Assembly (NCBI GenBank): GCA_048268005.1
Contig: JBLWWJ010000004.1
Location: 124,001-188,000 of the forward strand
Length of the DNA stretch: 64,000 nt
Reading direction: 5' to 3'
From: Ancylomarina sp048268005
GTDB taxonomy: Bacteria; Bacteroidota; Bacteroidia; Bacteroidales; Marinifilaceae
How positions within the stretch are numbered: position 1 is the first letter of the stretch; each line of letters starts with the position of its first letter. The notes under the pieces are model-generated. The model saw nothing but the letters and a program-made list of their open reading frames with translations, was not told the origin of the DNA and searched no databases. The translations under genes were made by a program, and so were the position numbers. This document shows positions 25,565 through 34,733 of this stretch, in pieces.

Positions 25565-25624
25565 AATATACTTGTTACAAGTTAAAGTGAGACTATTATC
25601 TAAAGTCTGTTTTTTTAACTGATA

Positions 25625-26890
25625 TTATTTTCTTTCAATAGTTTGTGATCTGTTAGGACCTACAGAAACAACAGTAATAGCTACACCAGTTTCTTTTTCA
25701 ATGAAATCAACATAAGCATTAAAATCAGCAGGGAATTGATCTTCGTTCGACATTGATGTCATGTCAGTTTTCCAACCTTTGAATTCGGTATAAACCGGCT
25801 CGATATCATCAGTCATTTCGTATGGTACGTAGTCGATTTCTTTTCCATCAAGTTTGTAACCAGTACAAATCTTAATTGTATCAAAATTATCTAATACATC
25901 AGATTTCATCATAGTCAACTGAGTAACGCCATTGATCATGATTGAATACTTAAGAGATACAAGATCTAACCAGCCACAACGTCTTTCGCGACCTGTAGTC
26001 GATCCAAACTCGTTTCCTTTTACTCTTAATTCGTCACCATCTGCATCAAAAAGTTCAGTTGGGAATGGTCCCATACCAACACGGGTACAGTAAGCTTTAA
26101 AGATTCCAATTACTTCACCAATTCTATTTGGAGCGATACCTAAACCAGTACATGCACCAGCACAAACAGTGTTAGAAGATGTAACAAATGGGTATGAACC
26201 AAAATCGATATCAAGAAGTGTTCCCTGTGCACCTTCAGCAAGAATAGATTTACCATTCTTCAAGCTATCATTTAAGAATTGCTCGCTGTCGATTAATTGA
26301 AACTCTTGAAGCAGTTTAATGCCTTCGAACCATTCAGCTTCATATTCTGATAAATCGTATTCAAAAGAAAAGTACTTATCTAACATGTCGCCATGCTTTG
26401 CAACTAAAGCCTTATATTTTTCATCAAAATTGGTAAGAATATCACCAACTCTTAAGCCATTACGACCTGTTTTATCCATATATGTTGGACCAATTCCTTT
26501 AAGGGTAGATCCAATTTTAGATTTTCCTTTTGCAGCTTCAGAAGCAGCATCTAAAATACGGTGTGAAGGTAAAATTAAGTGAGCTTTCTTAGAAATAAAA
26601 AGGTTCTTACTTAAATCAATACCGATTGCTTTGATACCTTCAATTTCTTTTTTGAAAATAACAGGATCAATTACAACACCATTACCAATAACGTTTAATT
26701 TATCGTCACGAAAAATTCCTGATGGGATGGTATGTAAAACGTGCTTGATTTGATTAAACTCAAGTGTATGACCTGCGTTCGGTCCACCTTGGAATCTTGT
26801 GATGATATCATACTTAGGAGTAAGAACATCTACAATTTTACCTTTTCCTTCATCTCCCCACTGGAGGCCTAAAAGTACATCAACTTTCAT
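25625..26890 (-). CDS. purA: Adenylosuccinate synthetase
   Basis: A 421-residue enzyme that joins IMP and aspartate using GTP, the first committed step to AMP. Signature motifs are GLQWGDEGKGK (residues 8-18, the GTP loop with the catalytic Asp), GGPNAGHT (about residues 35-42, with the catalytic His), IGPTYMDKTGRNGLR and the GTP-specificity region TGRERRCGWLD. It has normal length and no insertion. A -7 element (TACCTTTG) lies about 190 bases upstream, and a 7-bp inverted repeat sits across its likely transcription start. That hints at repression by an unidentified regulator. Confidence 0.96.
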   Translation of the reverse strand: MKVDVLLGLQWGDEGKGKIVDVLTPKYDIITRFQGGPNAGHTLEFNQIKHVLHTIPSGIFRDDKLNVIGNGVVIDPVIFKKEIEGIKAIGIDLSKNLFISKKAHLILPSHRILDAASEAAKGKSKIGSTLKGIGPTYMDKTGRNGLRVGDILTNFDEKYKALVAKHGDMLDKYFSFEYDLSEYEAEWFEGIKLLQEFQLIDSEQFLNDSLKNGKSILAEGAQGTLLDIDFGSYPFVTSSNTVCAGACTGLGIAPNRIGEVIGIFKAYCTRVGMGPFPTELFDADGDELRVKGNEFGSTTGRERRCGWLDLVSLKYSIMINGVTQLTMMKSDVLDNFDTIKICTGYKLDGKEIDYVPYEMTDDIEPVYTEFKGWKTDMTSMSNEDQFPADFNAYVDFIEKETGVAITVVSVGPNRSQTIERK

Positions 26891-27054
26891 AGGGTAATAA
26901 TTTGATCTGTTTATCGAATGGAACCAATATTTTTGGCTGATTTTTGGCCATAAATAGGGTCATTCATCGACAAATAATTTGAATAAAACGGTTGATTATA
27001 ACCCAGCAGATACTTGCCAATTGAGGAAGGTATTAGCTGAGAATTTTGTTTGAT

Positions 27055-27074
27055 GTTAACAGCTAATTGTTAAC
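27055..27074. promoter_or_regulatory. Operator-like inverted repeat over the purA transcription start
   Basis: GTTAACA-N6-TGTTAAC, perfect 7-bp arms, lying directly downstream of the purA -7 element. Confidence 0.5.
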
Positions 27075-27077
27075 GGT

Positions 27078-27085
27078 CAAAGGTA
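27078..27085 (-). promoter_or_regulatory. -7 element of purA
   Basis: Minus-strand TACCTTTG matches TAnnTTTG. There is no TTG at the expected distance, so the promoter may be weak or assisted. Confidence 0.5.
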
Positions 27086-27136
27086 ATAAATATTTTAGAT
27101 TAGAGAGTATCTTGTTGAAAAATCACCTTAGGGAAT

Positions 27137-27164
27137 AAAAAAAGCCCTTATTTATAAGGGCTTT
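27137..27164 (-). terminator. Rho-independent terminator of the Fur-family gene
   Basis: AAAGCCCTTAT and ATAAGGGCTTT stem with a 2-nt loop, followed by seven T on the minus strand. Confidence 0.88.
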
Positions 27165-27187
27165 CAAATATATCGATTGTTGATATC

Positions 27188-27643
27188 TTAATTATCTTTT
27201 TTTCTACACTCTTGGCATGTGCCATAAATGTATAGAGAATGATGAGAAACAAGGAAGTCCATGTCATCAGAAACGTTATTACGAACATCTTCTAAGCGAG
27301 TATCACAAAACTCGAGAACCTTACCACATTTGGTACAAATCAAATGATCGTGCTTGTTACTATCGTAAGCTTTCTCGAATTGAGCAATATTTTTCCCAAA
27401 CTGATGCTTAATTACGAGCTTACAATCTAAAAGTAGATCGATGGTATTGTAAAGTGTTGCTCTACTTACGCGATAATTTTTATTCTTCATAAAAATATAA
27501 AGAGACTCAATGTCAAAGTGACCTTCGCGCGAATATATTTCGTCAAGTATGGCATATCTTTCAGGTGTTTTTCTGTGTCCCTTTTTTTGAAGGTAATCAG
27601 TAAACATCTTTTTTACAATTTCTTTTGTGTCTTCGCTAATCAT
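27188..27643 (-). CDS. Fur-family transcriptional regulator
   Basis: A 151-residue metal-dependent repressor. The N-terminal winged helix contains KTPERYAILDEIYS and the recognition segment YRVSRATLYNTIDLLLDCKLV. The C-terminal dimerisation domain has the regulatory site residues of HDHLICTKCGKV and HHSLYIYGTCQEC. Two CxxC pairs (CTKC and CQEC) form the structural zinc site seen in PerR/Fur proteins. Whether it is Fur, Zur or PerR is not decided by motifs here. A terminator isolates it from purA. The upstream neighbour is a RelA/SpoT enzyme gene on the same strand, about 100 bases away. Confidence 0.9.
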   Translation of the reverse strand: MISEDTKEIVKKMFTDYLQKKGHRKTPERYAILDEIYSREGHFDIESLYIFMKNKNYRVSRATLYNTIDLLLDCKLVIKHQFGKNIAQFEKAYDSNKHDHLICTKCGKVLEFCDTRLEDVRNNVSDDMDFLVSHHSLYIYGTCQECRKKDN

Positions 27644-27744
27644 ACTTTTAAAGCTATATTACTATCTAATCTAATTTTAAATAACGGGACTAAAATAGTG
27701 TTTTTTTTTGATTACTTCCAAGAGTGGGAGCAAAAAAAAATGGT

Positions 27745-29976
27745 TTAACTGTATTCTTCTATATTCTCAATTCGTCTGACATTGTCGAGACCTTTAATTT
27801 TTATCAACTTTTTCATCAAGTTGTTTAAGTCTTCTGTATTATGCACATACAGATGAATTAAACCTTCAAAAACACCATCGTGACTTTCGAAATGTACTGA
27901 TCTCATATTAACATGATGATCTTTTGAGATGATGGAGGTGATATCGTTAACGATTCCGATTTTATCAATGCCATTTAGTTCGATGATAGCTAAAAATGAC
28001 ATTAAACGATGACTTGTCCAGTTAGCTTCAAGAATTCTATCGCCCTGACTTGACATCAATTTAAGAGCATTAGGACATTTTCTTTTGTGGATAGTGACAT
28101 TATTTGCCATATCAACATAGCCAACCACATCATCACCAGGAATAGGTTTGCAACAGGTTGCAATCTTATATTTTTCCTCAGACATGGTCTCTTCCAAAAG
28201 AAAAGGTTTCTTTTTATCAATCTCAGGTTTATCTTCTAATTTATCTATTGTACTTTTTTTATCATCGCTTCCAAACAATTGTAGTTTCCAGTATTTGATA
28301 AATTTGTTTTTTGATTTCTTTTTAACAATACCTTCAATTTCTTCAAGCTTCAGTTTAGACGATCCAAAGTTTAAGAAGAGTTCATCTTTATTTGTAAACT
28401 GATAGTGTTCCATCAGTTTCTTTGTTGCTTTTGAATTCAAAACCAAGCCAATGCTCTGCAGGTGTTCTTCTAATATTTTGTTTCCAGCTCGAATTAATCG
28501 TTTACGATCATCCTTAAACTCAGCTTTAATTTTCGATTTAGCTTTAGCTGTTACGACATATTCTAACCACTCTGCTTTAGGTTTTTGTTTATCGGAAGTT
28601 AGGATTTCGACCTGATCGCCACTACGAAGAATGTAATTAAGAGGAACAAGCTTATGATTGACTTTAGCACCAATGCATTGATTTCCAATGTCGGTGTGAA
28701 TTTCATATGCAAAATCTAAAGCACTTGCATGCTTCGGTAGGGTTTTGATTAATCCTTTTGGGGTGAATACCTGAATCTCCTGCGAGAATAAATTTAAGCG
28801 AAATTCATCAAGAAAAGCTAGAGCATCAGACTCAGGGTTTTCTAAGATTTCTCGCACATCTTTAAGCCATTTATCAAGTTCTGATTCACTGTCTGTATTA
28901 TATCTTGAGTGAGCAATAAAACCACGTTCTGCAATTTCATTCATTCTATTGGAGCAAATTTGAATCTCTACCCATTTACCCAAGGGTCCCATAGCTGTCA
29001 TGTGAAGTGCCTCATAACCGTTGGCTTTAGGCGTGCTCATCCAGTCACGAATACGTTCTGGTTTTGGTTTGTATATATCCGTAATTAAAGAATAAATATT
29101 CCAGCACTGATTCTTCTCTGGTACATCTTTCTGAGGTTTAAAAATAACTCTGATAGCAGGAAGATCGTATATGTCCTGAAGCTTAATCTTGTGGTTCTCA
29201 ATTTTATTCCAAATTGAGAAGATAGAACGAGGTCGATTGATAACCGTACAAATAATGTTATTGTCGTTTAATCGTTCCTTAATAGGTTCAATAATTTGTC
29301 CAAGAACGAGTTCTTGCTCAGCCTCTTTATTTTTGATCTTTTCAGCAATACTTTTATAATCCTCCGGATGCTCATACATCAAACTTAGATCTTCAAGCTC
29401 AGATTTTATCTTGTATAATCCTAAACGATGTGCAAGGGGCGCAAATAGAAATAAGGTTTCGCCAGCAATTTTCATTTGCTTACGAAGAGGCATGGAACTT
29501 AGCGTTCGCATATTGTGCAGGCGGTCAGCAATTTTCAGGATAATCACTCGAATATCATCAGATAGAGTTAGTAACATCTTTCTGAAATTCTCAGCTTGCA
29601 TGGATGTTTGCTGATTGAAAGCACCCGATATTTTCGTCAGTCCATCAACAATAGCAGCAACCTTGTCGCCAAAATGATGTGCTATGTCTTCTACAGTATA
29701 ATCAGTATCTTCAACCACATCGTGTAATAAGGCCGAGACAATTGATTTTGTTCCAAGTCCAATTTCTTTAGCTGCAATTTCAGCAACTTCTATAGGGTGT
29801 ATAATATAAGGTTCTCCTGATTTACGACGCACGCCTCTATGAGCGTCCCAGGCAAAATGGAATGCCTTTTCTATCATCGCTTTTGTTTCAGGCGTGTTGC
29901 TTCGTTTGCAACTTGCCAAAAGCTTTTGATAGCTTGCTAATATTAATTCTTTATCTTGTTGGGTTTCAACCGTCAT
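27745..29976 (-). CDS. Long RelA/SpoT homologue, (p)ppGpp hydrolase with possibly altered synthetase
   Basis: A 743-residue stringent-response enzyme with HD hydrolase, synthetase, TGS, zinc-finger (CCKPIPGDDVVGY) and C-terminal ACT domains in the usual order. The hydrolase site looks intact: His60, HDVVEDT (85-91) and ADRLHN with Asp151. In the synthetase, Asp271 (IYDLPAIR), His325 and Glu337 (VEIQI) are kept. The usual RPK of the substrate loop is RPR (Arg250), the Arg of QIRT is Cys341, and the Trp of AAHW is Ser357. Many Bacteroidota carry two long homologues, so this copy may be mainly a hydrolase; that is inference. The start is the ATG at 29976. A spacer with no clear promoter lies upstream. 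Confidence 0.9.
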   Translation of the reverse strand: MTVETQQDKELILASYQKLLASCKRSNTPETKAMIEKAFHFAWDAHRGVRRKSGEPYIIHPIEVAEIAAKEIGLGTKSIVSALLHDVVEDTDYTVEDIAHHFGDKVAAIVDGLTKISGAFNQQTSMQAENFRKMLLTLSDDIRVIILKIADRLHNMRTLSSMPLRKQMKIAGETLFLFAPLAHRLGLYKIKSELEDLSLMYEHPEDYKSIAEKIKNKEAEQELVLGQIIEPIKERLNDNNIICTVINRPRSIFSIWNKIENHKIKLQDIYDLPAIRVIFKPQKDVPEKNQCWNIYSLITDIYKPKPERIRDWMSTPKANGYEALHMTAMGPLGKWVEIQICSNRMNEIAERGFIAHSRYNTDSESELDKWLKDVREILENPESDALAFLDEFRLNLFSQEIQVFTPKGLIKTLPKHASALDFAYEIHTDIGNQCIGAKVNHKLVPLNYILRSGDQVEILTSDKQKPKAEWLEYVVTAKAKSKIKAEFKDDRKRLIRAGNKILEEHLQSIGLVLNSKATKKLMEHYQFTNKDELFLNFGSSKLKLEEIEGIVKKKSKNKFIKYWKLQLFGSDDKKSTIDKLEDKPEIDKKKPFLLEETMSEEKYKIATCCKPIPGDDVVGYVDMANNVTIHKRKCPNALKLMSSQGDRILEANWTSHRLMSFLAIIELNGIDKIGIVNDITSIISKDHHVNMRSVHFESHDGVFEGLIHLYVHNTEDLNNLMKKLIKIKGLDNVRRIENIEEYS

Positions 29977-30215
29977 ATGTTACTCGTTTATATTAATGGT
30001 CATGCAAACCGGGGAAATCAAAACAATGATTTAAGCTAGAAACTGATGTTTAAAAAAGAATCTATTTCCGATCTGTTTGTTGTAAGTGATCTATAAAATT
30101 AGTTAAAACTCCTGATTTAACTACCTGTTTAGTCAACTTATTTAGACCAGATAGTCTTAATTTTTATCAAAATACTTGAATTATCTTCTCCTTAGGGATA
30201 ACTCGATTAATTAGA

Positions 30216-30251
30216 AATAAAAATGAGCAACTAGCCTCAGCTAATTGCTCA
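30216..30251 (-). terminator. Terminator of the M16 peptidase operon
   Basis: GAGCAACTAGC and GCTAATTGCTC pair with one mismatch around CTCA, followed by five T on the minus strand. Confidence 0.75.
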
Positions 30252-30270
30252 CAATTATATCTATTCTTTT

Positions 30271-31563
30271 TTAGGCTTTGTTTTCTCCGACTACGACTTC
30301 ATAAAGATCCTCTTCCTTGAAATAGGTGTTTGCTAATTCCATTATCTTTTGAGAGGATGTTTCTTTTATTTTCTGAAGAAAAGTCTCGTAATAAGAATTG
30401 TCAAAACCGAAAGGTAGATTACCTCTTAGGCTTTCAGATAATGCAAAAGGGCTATCAAAATTTCGCAACATTTCGCCAGAGAAGAAGTTCTTTACAAGAC
30501 TAAGCTCCTCTTCTGGAACCCTTTCTTCTCTCAAACGTTTAATTTCCTTATAGATTTCAGAAATAGCTGCCTCGCATACATCAGTTCCAACCTCAGTAAC
30601 TATTGCAAAATGACCAGATTTTAGGTGTGAGAGTAAAAGAGAGTTGATACCGTAGGTATAACCTTTATCTTCACGGATATTTTGCATTAAGCGAGAACCG
30701 AAGTAGCCGCCTAGTATTAGGTTGAGTAACATGATACCGGCAAAGTCTGGATGTGTTTTATTAAAAAGAGGACGCCCTATTCGAATTGATGATTGTACGG
30801 CATCCTTTTTAAGCACAAATACTTTTCTTTCATCTGAACAAAGAAACTCATGCTTTGCTTCAGTATGGGATGATTTTGTATTCCAGGCTGAAGCGCCAAA
30901 ACGGTTTTCTATTTTGCTCAATACCGATTCATCCATTTTACCTGAAAGGATAATACGACAATTATCAGCTGTATATCGGTCTTTATAATAGGTTTTAATA
31001 TCCTCTAATTGAACTTTATCGAAAGCATTTGCTTCAAATATATTGGCGTAGGGATGCTTGTCACCATAGATAAGACTGTTGAATTTTTCCTTAGCGAGGG
31101 CGTTAGTTTTCTCTCTATTGACCAGATAGTTTTGTTTTTTATTGCTGAGAATGGTTTTGAATTCTTTTTCTGGAAAGGTAGGATGTTTAATAATTTCCTC
31201 TAGTAAATCCAGTGTTTCATCCAGATATTTATTTAAGGTATATAAACATACACTCGCATCATGTTGGCTATTATTATAAACAATATAGGCTCCATAAAAA
31301 TCAAACTTTTCGGCAAGCTCGGCTGCCGAATATTTTTCGGTGCCTTCGTTGAGCATTGAATTACAGGTGCCTGCTATAAGAGGCGACTTTTGATACCATA
31401 AACCAGCATTAAAAATCATTTCAATTTTAAGGACCTCCTGACTACCACCTGAAATAATATGGATAGGAATCTCATTACTCAAAACATCTTGCTTTGATTT
31501 TGGAATATCTACATGCTCAATTGTTTTAAATTGAGGAGGTAGGTTACGATTCAATTTCTCCAT
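30271..31563 (-). CDS. M16-family peptidase-like protein, non-catalytic subunit
   Basis: A 430-residue M16 (pitrilysin/insulinase-like) protein without the zinc motif HxxEH. It has the partner-subunit features, including SRLMQNIREDKGYTYGI with the substrate-binding Arg/Tyr pair. In two-component M16B peptidases such a subunit pairs with a zinc-bearing one, which is encoded directly upstream. The ATG at 31561-31563 overlaps the upstream stop as TAATG, so the subunits are translationally coupled. An in-frame longer reading to 31599 would lie inside the upstream gene. There is no signal peptide at this start, so the complex is probably cytoplasmic. Confidence 0.87.
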   Translation of the reverse strand: MEKLNRNLPPQFKTIEHVDIPKSKQDVLSNEIPIHIISGGSQEVLKIEMIFNAGLWYQKSPLIAGTCNSMLNEGTEKYSAAELAEKFDFYGAYIVYNNSQHDASVCLYTLNKYLDETLDLLEEIIKHPTFPEKEFKTILSNKKQNYLVNREKTNALAKEKFNSLIYGDKHPYANIFEANAFDKVQLEDIKTYYKDRYTADNCRIILSGKMDESVLSKIENRFGASAWNTKSSHTEAKHEFLCSDERKVFVLKKDAVQSSIRIGRPLFNKTHPDFAGIMLLNLILGGYFGSRLMQNIREDKGYTYGINSLLLSHLKSGHFAIVTEVGTDVCEAAISEIYKEIKRLREERVPEEELSLVKNFFSGEMLRNFDSPFALSESLRGNLPFGFDNSYYETFLQKIKETSSQKIMELANTYFKEEDLYEVVVGENKA

Positions 31564-32804
31564 TATTGTTTTTTTGCGTGGTAATAAAGTGTGGAACAAT
31601 TCTCTTTAATCAGAATTTTTTGAGCCATTTCCTGTAGGTCATCTGTGCTAACCTTATTGTATTTTTCGACTTCAAGATTAATATCTTCAGCTTGTCCTGT
31701 GATTTCGTGTTGAGCTATATTCATCGCTTTGTTCAAGAAACTAATCTCAGAGAAAACCAGAGATGATTCAACTTTGTTTTTCACTTTTTGGAGTTCATAC
31801 TCTTCAGCCTTTGTTGCAGATACTTCATCAAGAACTTCCCAAATAGCTTTCTCAGCATCTTCCATACTAACTCCTTCGGTTAGTTTGCCACTGATGACAA
31901 ATAAACCAGGTTCAAAATCACCAGTTAAATAAGCATCAATTGTCGAGAAAAGATTCTTCTCTTTTATAAGTCTTTGAAATATTCGAGAAGATTGTCCATT
32001 CGATAAAATATCTGAAAGCAAATCGACTTTATAGAAATCTTGATCATTGCGACTCCCCATATGAAAGGCCATATAGATAGCATCATAAGGTACATCTCTT
32101 TCCAGGTGAAGTGAGCGGAATTCTGTTTGTTTTGGCTCTGAAGGTAAATTGCGGGCCGCTATATCTCTTCGTTCAATCGGCCCAAACCACTTTTCAGCAA
32201 GACGTCTAACCTCATCAGTCTCAACATTGCCTGTAACAACTAAAACCGCATTGTTGGGAGCGTAATGATGAAAGAAAAAATCTTTAACATCTTGCAACTG
32301 TGCATTTTCTATATGCTCAATGCATTTCCCAATTGTTGACCATTGATATGGGTGTTCCTTGTATGCTAAGGGACGAAGATTTAACCAAACATCACCATAT
32401 GGTTGGTTAAAGTAGTGTTGTTTAAACTCTTCAATAACAACAGCCTTTTGAACATCTAAGCTTTTTTGAGTAAATGCTAAGCTTAGCATTCTGTCTGACT
32501 CAAGCCAGAATCCTGTTTCTAAGTTCTCTTTTGGAACAGTTAGGTAGTAATTGGTGACATCGTTACTAGTCCAGGCATTATTATCACCTCCAACTTGCTG
32601 AAGAGGTTCATCGTAGTTTGGGATGTTTATTGAACCACCAAACATGAGATGCTCAAAAAGATGTGCAAAACCGGTTTGCTCAGGATTTTCATCCTTAGCT
32701 CCAATATTATATAGGATATTAACAGCAGCTAAAGGTGTTGTCGCATCTTTGTGCACTATAACCTTAAGTCCATTGTCAAGAGTAAATTTATCGAATTCAA
32801 TCAT
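31563..32804 (-). CDS. M16-family zinc peptidase, catalytic subunit
   Basis: A 413-residue M16B peptidase. The inverted zinc motif HLFEH is at residues 48-52, and the distal glutamate lies in VVIEEFKQH (Glu125/126). The long C-terminal M16 domain follows (peptidase_M16_C). No signal peptide is evident, although many relatives in Bacteroidota are exported. It is the first gene of a two-gene operon with the non-catalytic subunit (TAATG overlap). The native substrate is unknown; peptides and signal-peptide-like fragments are typical for the family. Confidence 0.9.
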   Translation of the reverse strand: MIEFDKFTLDNGLKVIVHKDATTPLAAVNILYNIGAKDENPEQTGFAHLFEHLMFGGSINIPNYDEPLQQVGGDNNAWTSNDVTNYYLTVPKENLETGFWLESDRMLSLAFTQKSLDVQKAVVIEEFKQHYFNQPYGDVWLNLRPLAYKEHPYQWSTIGKCIEHIENAQLQDVKDFFFHHYAPNNAVLVVTGNVETDEVRRLAEKWFGPIERRDIAARNLPSEPKQTEFRSLHLERDVPYDAIYMAFHMGSRNDQDFYKVDLLSDILSNGQSSRIFQRLIKEKNLFSTIDAYLTGDFEPGLFVISGKLTEGVSMEDAEKAIWEVLDEVSATKAEEYELQKVKNKVESSLVFSEISFLNKAMNIAQHEITGQAEDINLEVEKYNKVSTDDLQEMAQKILIKENCSTLYYHAKKQ

Positions 32805-32884
32805 TATAATATTTTAAATTCAGAAGACTCATTCTATCTTCTGTCTAATAAAAAAACAGTATATCTGGCTTTTCGGTGATTCTA

Positions 32885-33844
32885 CTAGAATTGGTATTTA
32901 GATTTTTCTGATTGAAGAATATTAAGCTCTTGTTTGTATTCAGTCATCATTTCATTCATGATTTCGGCTACAGGTTGAATGTCTTTTATCATTGCTCCAA
33001 CTTGACCAATTTCCAATTCACCCTCCTTAAGATCTCCTTCAAACATTCCTTTTTTAGAACGTCCTTTACCAAGTATTTCTCTCATTTCTTCTGGTGAAGC
33101 ACCGCGGCACTCTGCCTCATAAACCTGATCGAAAAACTCATTTTTGATTAAACGTGTAGGTGCTAGTTTTTTTAGAGCTAGTTTGGTTCCACCTTCATCT
33201 AATTTGACAATAGCTTCTTTGAAATTAATATGAGATGATGATTCTTCGGATGCTGCAAAACGAGTTCCAATTTGAACACCATCAGCCCCCATACTAAGTG
33301 CTGCTAATATACTTTTTCCACAGCCAATTCCACCGGCAGCGATTAAGGGAAGATTGGTTGCTTTTCTAACATTTGGAATTAAAGCTAAAGTTGTGGTTTC
33401 TTCACGTCCGTTATGGCCTCCTGCTTCAAAACCTTCAGCAACAATTGCGTCTACACCGGCATCTTCGCATTTTTTAGCAAAAAAGGAACTTGATACAACA
33501 TGAACAACAGTAATGCCATGCTCTTTTAAAAACGGGGTCCATTTTTTAGGGCTACCAGCTGATGTAAAGACGATTTTGATTCCTTCTTTTACAATGATAT
33601 CCATAATCTTATCCATTTCAGGATAAAGCAGGGGGACATTGACACCAAAAGGTTTATCACAGGCAGCTTTTGCTTTTTGAATATGCTCTTGAAAAGTATC
33701 CGGGTGCATAGATCCAGCACCAATTAACCCTAAACCTCCTGCATTACTAACAGCTGTAGCAAGTTTCCATCCAGAGCACCATACCATTCCTCCTTGAATA
33801 ATTGGTTTTTCGATTCCAAAAAGTTGAGTGATTCTATTTATCAT
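32885..33844 (-). CDS. FMN-dependent nitronate monooxygenase / FabK-like enoyl reductase
   Basis: A 319-residue TIM-barrel flavoprotein. The N-terminal substrate/FMN region is PIIQGGMVWCSGWKLATAVSNAGGLGLIG. AEGFEAGGHNG (about residues 134-144) and AAGGIG (about 168) are the FMN-phosphate loops shared by nitronate monooxygenases and FabK. GADGVQIGTRF is also family-typical. The motifs do not separate nitroalkane oxidation from enoyl-ACP reduction. No fatty-acid genes are adjacent. It stands between two terminators, so it is probably monocistronic, and the substrate is left open. Confidence 0.78.
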   Translation of the reverse strand: MINRITQLFGIEKPIIQGGMVWCSGWKLATAVSNAGGLGLIGAGSMHPDTFQEHIQKAKAACDKPFGVNVPLLYPEMDKIMDIIVKEGIKIVFTSAGSPKKWTPFLKEHGITVVHVVSSSFFAKKCEDAGVDAIVAEGFEAGGHNGREETTTLALIPNVRKATNLPLIAAGGIGCGKSILAALSMGADGVQIGTRFAASEESSSHINFKEAIVKLDEGGTKLALKKLAPTRLIKNEFFDQVYEAECRGASPEEMREILGKGRSKKGMFEGDLKEGELEIGQVGAMIKDIQPVAEIMNEMMTEYKQELNILQSEKSKYQF

Positions 33845-33867
33845 GATTATTGTTTACAAATTATGTG

Positions 33868-33908
33868 CAAAAAAAAGACACTAAGAAAAACAAGCTTCCT
33901 GTGTCTTA
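33868..33908 (-). terminator. Terminator of the YceI gene
   Basis: AAGACAC and GTGTCTT arms around a 19-nt inner region with a further short pairing. On the minus strand it is followed by eight T. Confidence 0.7.
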
Positions 33909-33953
33909 TTGTATGTCGGCAAAATTAGAAAAAATCTTTGGATATGACTGATA

Positions 33954-34580
33954 TTAAGGATTAAGATTGGAGCTTAGCATGTCTTGTGTCAGTTTTTGTT
34001 TTGAAGTGAAGTCCAAAGAATATAAAATCTTGATGTCATCATTAGTTGAGATAGCGCCGAAGAATGCACTTGGAGCTTCAATATTAAAATCAGACATTTT
34101 TAGATCAATACAACCTGTTAGGTTCAGTTTCTTTTTTCCCAAGAAATTACCATTTATAGGCAATTTAACATCCTGTGATTGACCTGAAATAAGGAGAGTG
34201 CCTATGGCAAAGGCATTAAAATTTGTTGCTTTGTTATTTCTAATTGTAATTTTTTTTAATAAAAAACTTATAAATGGGAATTCGGGTAACTTAAGAGCTT
34301 TATGAGCTTTTTTTTCCATCGCACTTTCTTTACTTCTTAATCTAATTCCTTCGATTTTAAACTGAGTGTTTTTTAGGTTTTTAAGAGAGTTATTTGGAAT
34401 CTCATAGTCTGAACTATTAGATTGAAATTCAACATGCATTTCCCAATCATGAATATTTGAAGTTCCAAATACGCGTATAGAACTTGATTCTGGTATAAGC
34501 TGTATACTGTTTTGAGCTTTAGTAGAATTGCTGATTAGAAAAAGCAAAAAGATTAATATATATAGGTGACTGAAGCGCAT
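33954..34580 (-). CDS. YceI-family periplasmic protein
   Basis: A 208-residue secreted protein with a signal peptide (hydrophobic ILIFLLFLISNS, cleavage near TKAQ). The YceI lipocalin-like barrel begins at SSSIRVFGTSNIHDWEM, a strong family match. Family members bind isoprenoid-type lipids in a hydrophobic cavity; the ligand here is unknown. It is monocistronic with a terminator. No cytochrome b561 gene, a frequent YceI neighbour elsewhere, is nearby. Confidence 0.87.
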   Translation of the reverse strand: MRFSHLYILIFLLFLISNSTKAQNSIQLIPESSSIRVFGTSNIHDWEMHVEFQSNSSDYEIPNNSLKNLKNTQFKIEGIRLRSKESAMEKKAHKALKLPEFPFISFLLKKITIRNNKATNFNAFAIGTLLISGQSQDVKLPINGNFLGKKKLNLTGCIDLKMSDFNIEAPSAFFGAISTNDDIKILYSLDFTSKQKLTQDMLSSNLNP

Positions 34581-34674
34581 AGGAAGAGTTATTAATAATT
34601 ATGAATGCAGAACATTCCAATTTAAGCATTATTTTTCTCTTGTAAGCATTGGAGTGACTTAAACCTAAAATAAG

Positions 34675-34710
34675 AAACCTCTGCTTGATTAAAGAATCAA
34701 GCAGAGGCTT
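34675..34710 (-). terminator. Terminator after the 34734-35216 gene
   Basis: CCTCTGCTTGATT and AATCAAGCAGAGG form a perfect 13-bp stem with a 4-nt loop. A moderate T-rich tract follows on the minus strand. Confidence 0.78.
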
Positions 34711-34733
34711 CTTATCTATTGTTTTTTTAGATC

